Below the pieces are notes generated by a model, which saw nothing but the letters and a program-made list of their open reading frames with translations, searched no databases and had not been told where the DNA came from. From Linanthus parryae (Eukaryota; Streptophyta; Magnoliopsida; Ericales; Polemoniaceae), in NCBI GenBank assembly GCA_023055425.1, contig JALGPY010000004.1:59729718-59793717 (forward strand): a stretch of DNA of 64,000 nucleotides, in the 5' to 3' direction. Positions 21,738 through 33,911 of this stretch are shown piece by piece (the stretch's first letter is position 1; each line of letters begins with the position of its first letter). The translations under genes and the position numbers were made by a program.

Positions 21738-24143
21738 TGCAACAACCCGCGATCCCCGAGCCTTCCGTTCCGGACCGGAAAATTCAGGAGGGCGATGCTC
21801 AAAGAGTCGGTGGAAGTCATAAGCTTAATATACATATATTAAAATACTATTAAACATTACATAAGTCTTAAAGTATTACACACGTCATAAAGTACTACTA
21901 CACTATATTTAGACAAGCTACTCGTGATGTCGTCACTCTACGTGAGCCTCGTACGCAATATCCCCATAGACTCCAGCTTCTAGACCTGCGGTGGGAACGA
22001 AAACAAGAACCGCAGTTTTCTAAAAGTCAGCAATAAAATACTGAGTAAGCAACCCCCAAACATGTAAACCACATACGAGGTATTTCCATTCAATTTAAAG
22101 ATAATAAATAAACAAAGTAGTTCACAAGTAACAAAAATTCAAGTATAAATACAGCAGAAGTAAAGCACAATGACATAGTAGACATTTCCAAATTCTTATC
22201 ACAGTCCAAAATTTCTGAAGAACCAGTATGTAATCCATAGTCAAACACCATCTCTGAAAATTCTAGTAAATTCGTCATGTTCAAATTTCAATTCATAATC
22301 ATCCAGTCACAAATTCTATTTTATCCATTAACTGATACGGGGATAAACCAATAGTAACCATCCATCTCGCAAGCATCCAAGACCTTAAGTGCCGGCATCC
22401 CCCCAAGACTTCTTGCAGCCAGAGAGGTGAGTACATGGAGCAACCCGGAAGGTCGCGACCGGGTAAAAATACATAGGCCGAATGACCGTAGTTATCATCG
22501 ACAATAATAATAAAGTTCCCGCACAACTCTTTCCGCTTTACGTTATTATGCATTATTATTCTTATGTGACATAAGATAACATTTGAAACATAACCAAATC
22601 TCAAATAGAAACGGCATATTATAAAAACACATTTTGAGACAAATAATGAAATCAAGTCTAGATACGAAAGAAGCTAGGCGCGCAACGTTTGGCATGTATA
22701 CTCACCTCAATCTTCGACAAATAGCACGTTCAAGCTCCTAGAAATACACGTAACCCTCTACGAATTCGTTGCCCAATACAAGTCCCAAGTCACAATGATG
22801 CTACTTTCGAGTAAACAAATGCATGAATGTTTGTCTAGGTCGGGTACTAAGTCCATCCCAATAATCCCAATTAACTCGCTTTCACGTGGTATAATCACGT
22901 GTCGACTACATGCTCTACACGCATATGATTCTAAATGTCACTAATGCACACACATTGATGCTCAATGTAACAAATAAGTAACACATAACATTTAGAGATT
23001 CCAAAAACTCAAATTTTCAAAAATAATGTGAAAGTACAATTCTAGACAGAATTGTTGCTCTGAATTTAGAGGCGTATTTACCATATCAAAGCATCTCCTA
23101 AAATCATTAAATTAATTTATGATAAACCTACATGTTTATAATTTCAAAAACATAAAGGAAATCATGCATAGCTATTACAAAACTCAAGTTACAAAATTAA
23201 CAAACATTGTTGTACAGAGAATAGTTTGACAGAAAGTTTCAACTTTGAAAGGTGATTACTACCACTTGGAGAATAGCAATGATGCTTATCTTCTCCAAAA
23301 TTAACCCTCTATGTGTCTAGTTACAACATAAAAAATAGGCGGTGCCAAAAGTTTCTAAAAATCGAGTTTTCATAAGAAAATGGCAAAACCGGACCAGAAA
23401 TAGAGTTTCAGAAAATATGCAACTTTGAATGAGCTTATCTCCCTAAACACCAAGGTTATGGAGTTGATTTTTTCTCATAATTACTCCATCCGACTCTAGT
23501 TTAAAAATATGCAATATTTAAAATTCCTCAGAAACAAAATTTAGAGGTAATCCACGTTTTTCACAAACTGGTCATATTGTATAAGCATGCAATTTTTCAA
23601 AAATCAACAAAAACGGTTCTACTAGTATATGCAACCTAAGAAGAGTTGATTTTCACACAAATATAATTATTGTAGGAATTAAATAGTACTTTTACATCTG
23701 CTTGACTCAAATTATCAAAGCTCTCTTGAGATACAAATACAAAGTAAGAAGACATTCACAACATGCATGTGGGTTCTAGTGTGAGTTTCATGAAATAGTG
23801 TAACTTTTGAAGTCAAACACATAATCTAACCATGGAGATGATGAATCAAGCATGGAAATGAAGAAAACTAAGATGAAATTTAATCAATCAAAGCTAAACA
23901 TGGACATGCAAGTATGAATTCAAGACTAGAAAAAGTTTACCCCAGGATTCAAGAGGATGTTGAGGAAAATGGTGGAATTGGCCTTCGATCTATGAGAAGA
24001 ATGGGTGGAAAAACTCCCCTCATGGTCATTCTATGCTTGGACTCAAGTTTTTCATGATTTGGAGGCTAAGAAATGAAGTTTTGGTGGACTTTTGTGGAGG
24101 TCAAGCTTCAAAACCGAGAATGGAGTTTGTGGAGAGAGAAGAG

Positions 24144-24185
<42 letters not shown>

Positions 24186-24602
24186 CGTTCATGTGGAGAA
24201 AAAGGAGTGAAGAAATGAGATGAATTAATTAAAACGTGATGGAGATGATGTGACAAGAGAGTATATGCATACATACATTGATTGATGGACTAAACATCTC
24301 TTATTTTAATGAGGTTCACCAAAGTAGTGGAATAAAGACTTGAGAGTAAATAATCAAGAGATGAATTAGTAGTTGAGGTAAAAATGGAAAAAATTAAAAT
24401 TTGAGGGGAAAAAGATCTCAATTACTAGCTAAACATGAAAGATAACACATTATTTCTAAAATTTTACCTAGACTCTCACACATACTTCTCAACTATAAAC
24501 ATGATAATTTTTCCAACACTACTTTCAGGATTAAATTCGTATTTCACTTAATCAAACTTCGAAATTACTAATTTACCCCTAGCCAATATACAGGGTATTA
24601 CA
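21738..24602 (-). mobile_element. Solo LTR (2865 bp) of a Ty3/gypsy element related to the Tekay-like one
   Basis: The plus strand begins TGCAACAACCCGC and ends GGGTATTACA, so in minus orientation it starts TGTAATACCC. Flanking pentamers GTGAA (21733-21737) and ATGAA (24603-24607) differ by one base and look like a decayed target duplication. Internal landmarks match the Tekay-like LTRs at 52615 and 59289: CCCAAACATGTAAA, GACCTTAAGTG followed by a C-rich stretch, GTGAGTACATG, CCCGCACAACT..TTCC and CTTTACGTTAT. There is no internal region or partner LTR, so it is a recombination-derived solo LTR. A long T run lies near 24150-24183. Confidence 0.75.
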
Positions 24603-25350
24603 ATGAAGGTTGTGCATTATCCCTACTTTCATGTCGATCACTGGTCTTATCATAACCATGTTAACCTCATGGAGGAGTGGACAACTCATGTGATTTAACA
24701 TTACAAGAAGGCTTTGAAAGATGCGGGTGTTTTTTAGGCAGCACGTGCGACTAAGGCGTAAAATATTACCCCGGATGCGGACATCATAGACACTCTGTCA
24801 TACTTTCCATTTTGCTGAGTACGAGACTTCACCTACTCTGGAAAACGTGTATGCCTTGATGGACCTACCTGCACACGGTTTCCTGGATCCCCTCAATGCC
24901 TTGAAGTCTCCCGAACTTGTTGTTTTTGTTCACATGTCAGAGTCGATGCAAAACATGCACATGTGTTACAAGATGGAGAGGGAGCACCCTCTTGGATAAA
25001 CCCTAATACGTGACTCCCCCCTCCCAAGAACACCTGGAAGAGATGGGTCACGTACTTCTACATGGATTATGCAACCGAGGAGGTGTAACGTGATTTGGAA
25101 AAGGATGGCAGCCCAAGCTATGCAGTGGGGACCATATTTGATGATACCCTATGCACATTCATATGCGTCTGGCTTTACAGACTCGTAATAGATGGAAGCC
25201 CGCACGATGGTGTTTTTACCCATGTGCTTTCCTTAAACGTTTAGTTATCTTTGGGTCAGAGGGTTGCACTTGCACTCTTGTTCCTGGGTACCCTGTATAA
25301 GAGATTGTATCAAATAGTCACATGTTCTGACCAATCTCTAGGAAGATACA
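24603..25350 (+). pseudogene. Plant mobile domain (PMD/MAIN-like) pseudogene, upstream part
   Basis: With stops and frameshifts, the plus strand reads like the aminotransferase-like plant mobile domain. Examples are ERWVTYF-like sequence near 25035 and, around 25135-25345, LCTFICVWLYRLVIDGSP followed by an Ala/Leu-rich helix and LGTLYKRLYQIV. Such domains occur in MAIN/MAIL proteins and in transposon-associated genes. Similarity appears to extend upstream to about 21640 across the solo LTR insertion. The domain is cut at 25350 by the 25351-35582 element and resumes after it. In-frame stops make it non-functional. Confidence 0.6.
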
Positions 25351-27021
25351 TGATAACTCCCTCTTAGGAGTTATTTTTATACTTCCATAATACTTGTAAT
25401 AGGCTTATTTCACATGATTTATATGTTATATGTGCGTTAATATGTGGAATTGATGATTTATAAGCCTAAGAGTGAAAAGTTGTGTTTCTAGCTTATTTGT
25501 GCATGTTTTCTCTCATATTTGCTATGATAATTGCACGGGTTGTTGAGTGTTGTGTATCTCAAGTAAAAGAGGTGCAATTGAGCTTATGAGATGCTTGGAC
25601 AAGCTTGGAATGGAGCTAGATGAAGAGGAGAAAAGGAGACGCACAAACAAAGCAAAGTTGGAAAAGTCACACAGGACCAGCCTGCACTCTTTTCGATGCC
25701 CAGGAAAATCTACAAAGAATTTCGAAGCAAGGCTTGCGGCATTGGAAAGTAGACATCCGTAGCTTTCCAACGGTATATGGTAGGCCCGAAGACGAGTCCG
25801 TATGAGGGAGATACAGCCCGCGCAAAATCAGCAAATAATTCTGTCCGGGAATTACAAAGTAGAGGGGCTGAAGTGCAATTTCGACCAAATAACATAAAAA
25901 ATCGTGCCCAGCTGGTAAAAAACGGGCAGAGAAGACCTAATAGCAGATATTCACGTACGGGAGCCATTGGAGAGCACCTAGGAGCTTGGGGATTGCACGG
26001 ATTCGCCAAAGCTTTGGCGATTTCATCGTTTGATTCTTCTCTTACCCTCTCTTTATCATTCTATGGAGAATACTTGTGATTTTAGCATAACAATGAGTAG
26101 CTAATTTCTTTGCTAGGCTCTATGGAGAGCCTAGGGTTATGACTTAGACTTATTTTCCGGATTTTGTTGATTGATTCATGCGTTTGATCCAATTAATGTT
26201 TATTATTCTTCATCTTGTATTGTGAATCCGTAAGCTAAGGCTATTGACACGTGTTAGTGATGAATGGAATGACCATGTTAGATGAAGATGATGAACTAGT
26301 TGAATTCATAGCTTAATGTTACAAACTAATTGATTAGAAATCATGATCTAGGCTTAATTCTTAGCAACAAGGGAGTCGCGAACCGGAGTTGTTAGTGAAC
26401 TAGGTGGGTGCTCGACAGAGACTTAACCCGGTTACGAATAAGATCATGTTTTTATTCCCGAATCATTGAGACCGATAGGAGAGATGAATAGGAGTAGTCA
26501 TGTGTGGGTAGATTCGGTTAAACTAGTTAGGTGAGTGAATCGGTGGACCGACAGGACCCGGTGAACGAAGTTGACTAGCCAGCTAGAACGTAACGGTAGA
26601 TGGAGGTGGACCGACAGGACCCAAAGTAAACTGTTACGTAAAATTACATGAGATCGACAGAAGATTGTAAGTGCTATTACCCGGCATAATCAGTTAGTGA
26701 GTAATGTGTTTCAATACAAATTCCGGAACTGTCTAAAGACCCTAGGTGATTCATAGATCGCCTAGTTTTCTCCATACTTTGATTAAGTTCTCTTAATTGA
26801 AAAATACAGAAATATTGTCTCTACATTCATTTTATTCAGTTGCTTGTTTGTGGGCGACGAACACTCAAACCACTTCTTACCGGTTACTTAAGTATCTTCT
26901 AATTAATTCTTAATTAGCTAGTAGTCGTCTATTTCCCTTGGGTTCGATACTCGGAGTCGTAAAATACTCCACTTTTACTACTTGACCGTGCACTTGCGTA
27001 TACACGTAAGAATTCGTGTCA
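25351..27021 (+). repeat. 5' LTR (1671 bp)
   Basis: It begins TGATAACTCCCTCTTAGG and ends GAATTCGTGTCA. By reading, it is the same as 33912-35582 with no length difference (constant offset 8561). It contains a short internal direct repeat, GGTGGACCGACAGGACCC, near 26531 and 26604. Small frames inside both LTRs are not considered genes. Confidence 0.92.
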
Positions 27022-27027
27022 AGTTTT

Positions 27028-27044
27028 TGGCGCCGTTGCCGGGG
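27028..27044 (+). other. Primer-binding site, tRNA-Asp type
   Basis: TGGCGCCGTTGCCGGGG lies 6 bp after the 5' LTR end. It complements the 3' end of plant tRNA-Asp (CCCCGGCAACGGCGCCA). This primer is characteristic of Athila-type Ty3/gypsy elements. Confidence 0.88.
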
Positions 27045-27158
27045 AACTAAACAGTTTATTAGTTTAGTTAAAAATTAATTTATGATACTTCTTTTAATTT
27101 ATTTTTGTTACTTTCTGTTTACCTCACGGGTGTGCTAGTGTTGTTTTCTCAGGTACCG

Positions 27159-29282
27159 ATGGCGGAAGGCCAAGGACAGATTAGCCTCACCACAGAGCAG
27201 CTACAAGCTTTGGTGGCTGAAGCTGTAGAGAAAGCATTGGCAGCAACATCTATACCGCGCCCGACCTCAATGCCATATAATCGATCAGGGAAAGCAATAA
27301 TCCGGGCATTTGAGGCGGATCTTAAAGGAAGGGAGCCAGCAATTGTGGTGCCACCAATTCAGGCAGAAACCTTCTGTCTCAAGCTGCGCACAATTCAATT
27401 TGCTCAGGATCAGTGCACTTTTGCTGGGACAGACGAGGAAGACCCACATGCATTCATTGGGAGATTTCAGAGCCACTGTGGGCTAATTCGATATAGTGGG
27501 GTCACATCTGAAGCGCTCAAACTGATGCTCTTCCCTCATTGCCTCAAGGGAGCTGCTATGGATTGGCTGGATTCATTGCCATCCAACTCAATCAAGACAT
27601 GGGAAGACTGTGCCTCCCAGTTCATGAGTAAATTCTTTCCCATCTCACGCATGATTCAGCTGCAGAACGAGATTTGGTCATTCAGGCAAAAGCATGATGA
27701 ATCACTTGTCAAAGCATGGCATCGCTTCAATCATTTGCTACGTAGATGTCCCAACCATGGTATTGACAAGCGACAGTTAATGCAGGTCTTCTATGATGCA
27801 CTTGGAATGCTTGACAAAGAAAAGATTGATAGAGAAGCTGGGGGCAGTTTCTTGTTCAAATGTGATGTTGACGGTGCATATGAGTTGATGAGACGTGTGG
27901 TTGAGCAAGAGGAGAGCTGGGATTATGAGCACCAACAAAAAGAACCGATGAAGCATAGCTCAGTGGCATATGGCACGATTCAGGTGAATGCGGTAGAGGT
28001 AGTGCATGAAGCAAATGTTTCAGAGATGCATCAGCAGCAGCCAGTACCACCATTAGAGTTGGCCGATATGACAGGGATAATAAAGACGATGGCTCAGCAC
28101 ATGACAGACATGTCCACACAGGTCAGCTCTGTAGCAATTGCACTTCAAGTTGCGCAAGCAGAAATAAAAGATCTAAAGGAACAACTTGAACAAAGGGCAC
28201 TGGGTAGCATTGTTGACACATCAGAGGGACAGGCTCAAGCCATCACCACTCGAAGTGGTATTGCACTTACAGATCCTCCATATCCGAGTCATGCCAGAGC
28301 GGAAGCCTCAAAGGCGAAGGAACATGAAGTCTTCGATTCTGAGAAGACACCTGTCATGATCCCCCAATCAAAGGGCATGATTCATAAGGATGCAGAGAAA
28401 TCTACCGAGGTACCACTTCCATCTTCTCCTTCTTCTCCAGAACTACCATTTCCGTTACGTACTAGGAAGAAGAAGGATGATTCTGAGGAATACAAGCGTT
28501 TTTTGAATGTCTTCTCTAAACTGCATATCAATATCCCATTGATTGAGGCACTTCAAAAGATGCCTAAGTATGCTCGATTTATTAAAGATGCAGTTCTTGG
28601 AAAGAAAGGGGTGGATGAATTTCAGAGAGTAAGCTTAAATGAACAGGTTAGTTCATGTGTTTTGCATGGGTTACCTAAGAAAAAGAAGGATCCAGGTAGC
28701 TTTGTCATTGAGGCCACATTGGGTGATTCCTACACTGGAAGAGCTCTCTGTGATCTGGGAGCGAGCGTGAATTTGATGCCGTTGTCGGTATTCAAAAAGT
28801 TAGGTGTGGGGGAGCCCCCGAAAACCTGGATAACACTCCAATTTGCAGACAAGTCATCCAAGAAAGCATGTGGGATGGTTAAAGATGTGCTAGTGAGGGT
28901 CGGAAGTCTGATCATTCCGGCTGATTTTGTTATATTGGATATGCCAGTAGGTGATGTTCCGCTAATTTTGGGTAGGCCATTCCTGGCAACTGGTCGTACT
29001 CTCATTGACGTAGAGAATGGAGAACTGATTATGAGGGTACATGATGACATGGAGACTTTTCGGGTCTTCAAACCGTCGCCCCAGTGTTCATGGGAGTATC
29101 AACCAGGCGTGCCATTTGCTGTACAAGTGAAGCGCCAAATCCCAGAGTTATCGCAAGGGGATCCACCTGACTACTGGGCAAGAAATAAGCCATCAGCGGT
29201 GCACGCACATGAAGCAGTGCTTCAAATCCAACACCGGAAAGCTAAGCTGGAAGCGGCACAATGTGCCAGACCACCCTCGTGA
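27159..29282 (+). CDS. Gag-aspartic protease polyprotein, 707 aa
   Basis: This is the structural protein and protease of the LTR element. The ATG at 27159 (MAEGQGQISL) is preferred because the upstream extension lacks an ATG. The retrotransposon gag domain spans about residues 105-250, with motifs AAMDWLDSLPSNSIKTWEDC and SQFMSKFFP. A coiled-coil-like stretch with repeated Leu/Gln follows around residues 320-345. The retropepsin-like domain near residues 515-640 has ALCDLGASVNLMPLSVFKKL, i.e. DLGAS in place of the usual DTGA/DSGA as in Athila proteins, and ends with PLILGRPFLATGRTLIDV. No CCHC zinc knuckle is visible. The frame is intact, consistent with recent activity or selection. The expected RT-RNase H-integrase continuation is missing; TGA follows at 29280. 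Confidence 0.9.
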   Translation: MAEGQGQISLTTEQLQALVAEAVEKALAATSIPRPTSMPYNRSGKAIIRAFEADLKGREPAIVVPPIQAETFCLKLRTIQFAQDQCTFAGTDEEDPHAFIGRFQSHCGLIRYSGVTSEALKLMLFPHCLKGAAMDWLDSLPSNSIKTWEDCASQFMSKFFPISRMIQLQNEIWSFRQKHDESLVKAWHRFNHLLRRCPNHGIDKRQLMQVFYDALGMLDKEKIDREAGGSFLFKCDVDGAYELMRRVVEQEESWDYEHQQKEPMKHSSVAYGTIQVNAVEVVHEANVSEMHQQQPVPPLELADMTGIIKTMAQHMTDMSTQVSSVAIALQVAQAEIKDLKEQLEQRALGSIVDTSEGQAQAITTRSGIALTDPPYPSHARAEASKAKEHEVFDSEKTPVMIPQSKGMIHKDAEKSTEVPLPSSPSSPELPFPLRTRKKKDDSEEYKRFLNVFSKLHINIPLIEALQKMPKYARFIKDAVLGKKGVDEFQRVSLNEQVSSCVLHGLPKKKKDPGSFVIEATLGDSYTGRALCDLGASVNLMPLSVFKKLGVGEPPKTWITLQFADKSSKKACGMVKDVLVRVGSLIIPADFVILDMPVGDVPLILGRPFLATGRTLIDVENGELIMRVHDDMETFRVFKPSPQCSWEYQPGVPFAVQVKRQIPELSQGDPPDYWARNKPSAVHAHEAVLQIQHRKAKLEAAQCARPPS

Positions 29283-29706
29283 GGTGGCAGAGGTAACTGG
29301 GTCGGGCTGTCGACCGTAAATTACAAGCGCTTGTTGGGAGGCAACCCAACGTATTTTTATGCTTTAGTGTAGAGAGTGTGTTTTTAAATATTGCCGTGTG
29401 CGTTTTTAATACCGTTTTGTTATATGAGGGGTGAGAGAGTGAGGATCTTATATTTGAATTGAGTCGTGCAGGCATACAGGTTGGAGACGCGGTCCGGACT
29501 CCGCTTCTTGATGCGTGAAAAGAGGAAACGCAGAAAAACCGAGAAAGCGACGTAACAATCACAGACTTTGAGGTCATAAATTCCGAGTTTACTCCGGAAA
29601 ATTTGGAGTCACTTGTGCAAAATCAGAACGTGCGCGAAACGAGCTTTCCGACGGTATGTAATATGCGTGCATCGGAGTCCGGAAACATAATCTAGAAGAC
29701 AATCGA

Positions 29707-29743
<37 letters not shown>

Positions 29744-32700
29744 GAAGCTGGAGTCAGGGGTGTTCGCACGAACACCCCCTGTGTTCGCAGGAACAGCCAA
29801 GCCCCAAAATCATTCTGCCGGAAATTAAGAACAGAAATTAATGTTCTTGCGAACAGGGTTAAAAAGGGGAATCAATGACTTTTTGGGGGTAAAAAGGGAA
29901 ATTTGGGTCAAATTTTTGTGCCATCGGGGCTACCCAGAGCATCTTCATCCACGAACCTTGAACCTCTCTCACCCTCTGCAACTCACCCTCTTCCCCGTCC
30001 AATTGTCCGGCACCCACTCCATCTCCGTGGCGTCTCCAAGCTTCTGTGACGCCGGCAATCCCTTTCTCACTCCGGCGATACCAGCGGCAGCTCCACCACC
30101 CGACTGCTTTCTCACCACAAGCCACCACCATCTCTTAACCCGGCGAGCTGTGGTGGCTTTGCCGTCGCGCCTCCGGCCGACTGTAACTCCGGCGTCTCTC
30201 TCTCACTTCCGGCGATTAAACCAGTGGCAGCCCATCTTCTGTCCCCCCCCGACGAGTTTTAAGCTGCCACCACCGTAAGCCGCCACCAAAACCCACCCTC
30301 TTCTCCGATCTAACCAATCTAGCCACAATCTGACTAACCCCTTAAATCCGCCGCCTAGCCGCCTTGCTCGTCGGCCATTGAAGCCGGCCAAAAGCTCGGT
30401 CAAACCAGAACCACCGAAACCACCTCTGAATTCCTATGAGAAACCCTTCTTCGCCGCCTCCAAGAACAGCCGCAACCTGCAACTGCAACCCAATCGAACA
30501 GCCAAGAACACCGCCTCTCTACGCAACCACTGGTGAAACAATCCCCACCCAGAAGCGCCGACCTTATCCCTTGTCCTGTGTTTGTACTGCTACTGCAGGT
30601 GGGTTATTAATTGTGGGTGTTTTGTTGTGGTGAAGCCAGTGGTGGTGCTGGGTTTGTTTGATTGGCGGTTTCAGTGGGGAATTGGTTGGGATTGGGGCTG
30701 TAATGGAGTGTTATGGTCTGGTTATGGAGGTTACTGGTGGAGATAGGCAGGGGCGAGGTTGGTTGCTGGGTTGAGAGGAGAAGGCAGTGAAGTAGGGAAG
30801 TGAATTGGGTTTCCTGGTGATTGTTGGCAGAGTTGGTAGTTGAAGGTGTTGGCAATTGGGTTTGGCCATGGTGATGGACATTGGTTATTTTGTAAATGGT
30901 GGTTAATAATTTGTTGTGTTTCATGGCAGTGGGTTGTTTTAGGAATTGGTTATGGTGTTGGGTGTTAGGACTGCTAGGTTTGTGAAGGTGTTGAGGTGGA
31001 TTAAGGGGAATGATTTAGAGGTTGGTATAGCTGGCAGTGGTGATTTGAGGTTTAAGGGGAAGGCTACTAATGGAGCTATTGTGCCAATTGTCAAGACACT
31101 TAAAGGAAATACTGTGCCAATTGTGTTACGACAATTTCTTCTTTGCTCTTTGCTTTAACATGAGGAGTTTGTGACTTGGACTGATTGGCAGTGGCGATTT
31201 CCTAGAGCCACATCATGTCAATTGCGGGCTGTCATTTCAAGATAAAAGTTTGGCTTGTGGGGACTATAAAGACTTTGACGAAGACATCGACCCCGGTGCG
31301 CTACGGCGCACTTGACCGTTCTGGGAGCTCACATCACGAGCTCGGGGATTCTTCGTTCCTTCTTTTTCGTCAGCAGCAACTGATCAATCGACCCCGGTGT
31401 GTTCCGCACACTCGACCGCAAGGGAGCTTGCATTGATGCGCACAATGTTAGCTTGGGGATTGTTCTCGCTATCTCAGTCAGCACCTATCGGAGTTCGTCC
31501 CTGACCTTGTGTCAGTTGTGAGTATTCTTTTCTCTCTCTGTTACTTACCGTTTAGGCACATCGTACTTTCTCTAGGATTTTATTTTTAGAATTCTAGGGA
31601 ATTACTTGAGCACTTGCTTAATTTCGGTACACACAACTCGTTCGCGTGCACGTAGCTTGAATTATCTCTAAATTTATTGTAGCTACCTTCTTGTGCCGTG
31701 GCTTTGACCCCGAGTAGAATCACCGCCCACGCATTTGAATGCTGAGTCTTCTTGGTTAATCTCTAAATTCGTTGAGGACAACGAAGCGCTCAAGTGTGGG
31801 GGGAGTTTTAGTCTTGACTAGCCAGTCAGTGTTTGCATCGCCATGTCTGCATATAGTTTCTTCGTATCGTATCGTGTCTATTTATGTGGTCCGTGTCGTG
31901 ATATTGTGTAGTATGTCATATTGTGTTGTGTTAGTCGTGTGTATACTTGTTTGTGTTTGTGTTTAATATTGCACGTTTTCTTATTTGAGTCTACCTACCT
32001 TATTGAATGTTTTGTGTAGTTTAGTTCGTGTCGGCTTGCATGTAGTGTAAGAATTATATGAAAAAAAAAATCAAAAATTGAAACAAAACAAAAAAATTTT
32101 AAAAGAGAAAATTTTGAGAAAAGGGCAATCGAAAGAGGCTAAAATTTGATAAATCGCGAAGTGTGAGGATTTTAGGGATAGGGCATGATTTGCGACCGAG
32201 AGTGACAACGTGAGTCCCCCCTAGTAAGTATAGAGAGACTTTCTTTACGGGAGTGCCTACCTATTTTTAACACTTACGTGATTTTCAAACTCAAAGTGTG
32301 CCTATTTTCTCACAAGAGCTGAGCTAGGTGTGAGCTAAACAAGCCGAACATCCATGTGTACGTCTTAGGTAGTCGCCAACCCGCCTCGTAGTGGCACACG
32401 AAACAGCTGTGCGAGGACGTGTATTAGAGCACTCACTGCTTTTAGAACTCACCTTGTAGGACCATTAGACGCCCCAATTTGAACCTTGGATTCTTTGCTA
32501 GCCTTCGGACCTAGGGTGACGATTCTTGGCCTTCATCACAAATTGATTAGAATCACCACTTTAGTGCGTCACGAGGGGGTGTGTAGTTGAGGGGGTTCGA
32601 TGAGGGAGTGATTATACATTTTGTTGAGTTCTACATCTCGCTTGCACTACATTGACTATCTATGAGGGGATGCGAGGGTGAGTGAGTAGGCTTGCGCACT

Positions 32701-33911
32701 TCGGTGTGGCGGTGTTCCATGCCACTACATCATGGACACAGTTGTGGAGAGCCGTGAGTGCGTGAATCTAATAAGCACGGAATTGGGTTGGGTGAACTTA
32801 ATTGGTGGATCGTGCTAGGTACCGGTTTTGATTACTTTGGTGTAGGAGGATCGGTTGGATTAGGCACGAGATACATTCATCTTCGGGACTACTTGAGAGG
32901 GGATATGGTTACATTCGAGTGTGGGGGTGTCGACTTTTGACTTCGGACATTGAGAGTGAGCTTGCGACGACTCCACTCCCACACATGTACTTCATTGATT
33001 TTGCGGCTTGGATTTGACATGGACTTTGATTGAGTTAGGAGGAGATGATATTTTTATGTGATATTCATTCATCGATTTACGTGTTTCCTTCTCCTAGCAT
33101 ATTTGATTAGTATTTGAAGACCACTCGGATATATTGTTGGATTTTGATGGATGTTGAGAGAATTGTGAAAAAAAAAGAAAAAAAAATAAAAAAAAAATAA
33201 AAAAATGAGAGAAAAAGAAAAAGGAGAGATGAAATAAAGTTTGAGTTGGAATTGAATTGAAACGAGTGGTGGAGCTACTTTGACGACGATGGTTCACATT
33301 TCATGCACGACGAACGACGATGGCCACGGAGATCACTAGTGTACCTGGGTTTGAGGGAATCGAGGGCCGGAGGTGGTGAGCTTTGGTTTCGGTTTCTATC
33401 ATCGTGGTGAGGGTGTGTGAGATGTGGAATTTGATGTGAGAATGTGACGCTTAGGACTTTATTTCGACGACATTATCTTTATGTCCCTAAGCCTCATCAT
33501 GTGAAAACCGTTAGCGGATTAGGAGCTCGGACCTTGGATGTGGCTTTGCCTAGCGTAGTCTCTTATTTCGTGGCACACGCGAAGAGATAGCGTACTCTTG
33601 TACTTAGTAAAGTTAGGCTTTCCATACTAACTAGGGGAGAGTCTCGTTGTCGAGTTTAGTTTCATCTCATGCTTTGTTCCTAGGATTCTCATCACTTCAT
33701 GATAATCGATTTAAGCCAATGGAGATTGCCCGATCTCAACCAAAAAGATAAAAAGTGTGTTTTGTGTATATATGTGTTTGTGTAGGATCGAGTCGTAGTT
33801 TGCATTTGCATCATATTGTTGCATTGTCGAGTCTTGTGTCGTTTGCGTCTTGAGTCGGCTAGTAAATAGTGGTTTTACTCGGGACGAGCAAAAGGTAAGT
33901 GTGGGGGTATT
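29283..33911 (+). other. 4.6-kb non-coding internal region of the gag-only element
   Basis: No coherent ORF or pol motif was found. Just after the gag stop there is a GTTGGG/CCCAAC hairpin (29333-29350). An A-run sits at 29709-29741, then a cluster of GTTCGCA/TGCGAAC inverted motifs (29759-29860). A strongly C-rich sense segment (29930-30600) is followed by a G/T-rich one (30600-31100). A second purine tract, AAGTGTGGGGGGAG, lies near 31793. About 2.1 kb of non-coding sequence then leads to the 3' LTR. The 3' part resembles the long non-coding 3' regions known in Athila-type elements. Confidence 0.6.
33897..33911 (+). other. Polypurine tract before the 3' LTR
   Basis: The sequence AAGTGTGGGGGTATT directly precedes the 3' LTR start TGATAAC. 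Position and G-richness fit the plus-strand priming site. Confidence 0.65.

Noticed and set aside
25522..26079. Small genes duplicated at 25.5-26.1 kb and 34.1-34.6 kb
   Set aside because: Both sets lie inside the LTR pair of the gag-only element and overlap one another on both strands without domain similarity.
29841..30278. A 145-aa coding gene in the gag-only element
   Set aside because: Pro/Leu-rich translation of a C-rich block with no domain; the opposite strand has equally long frames.
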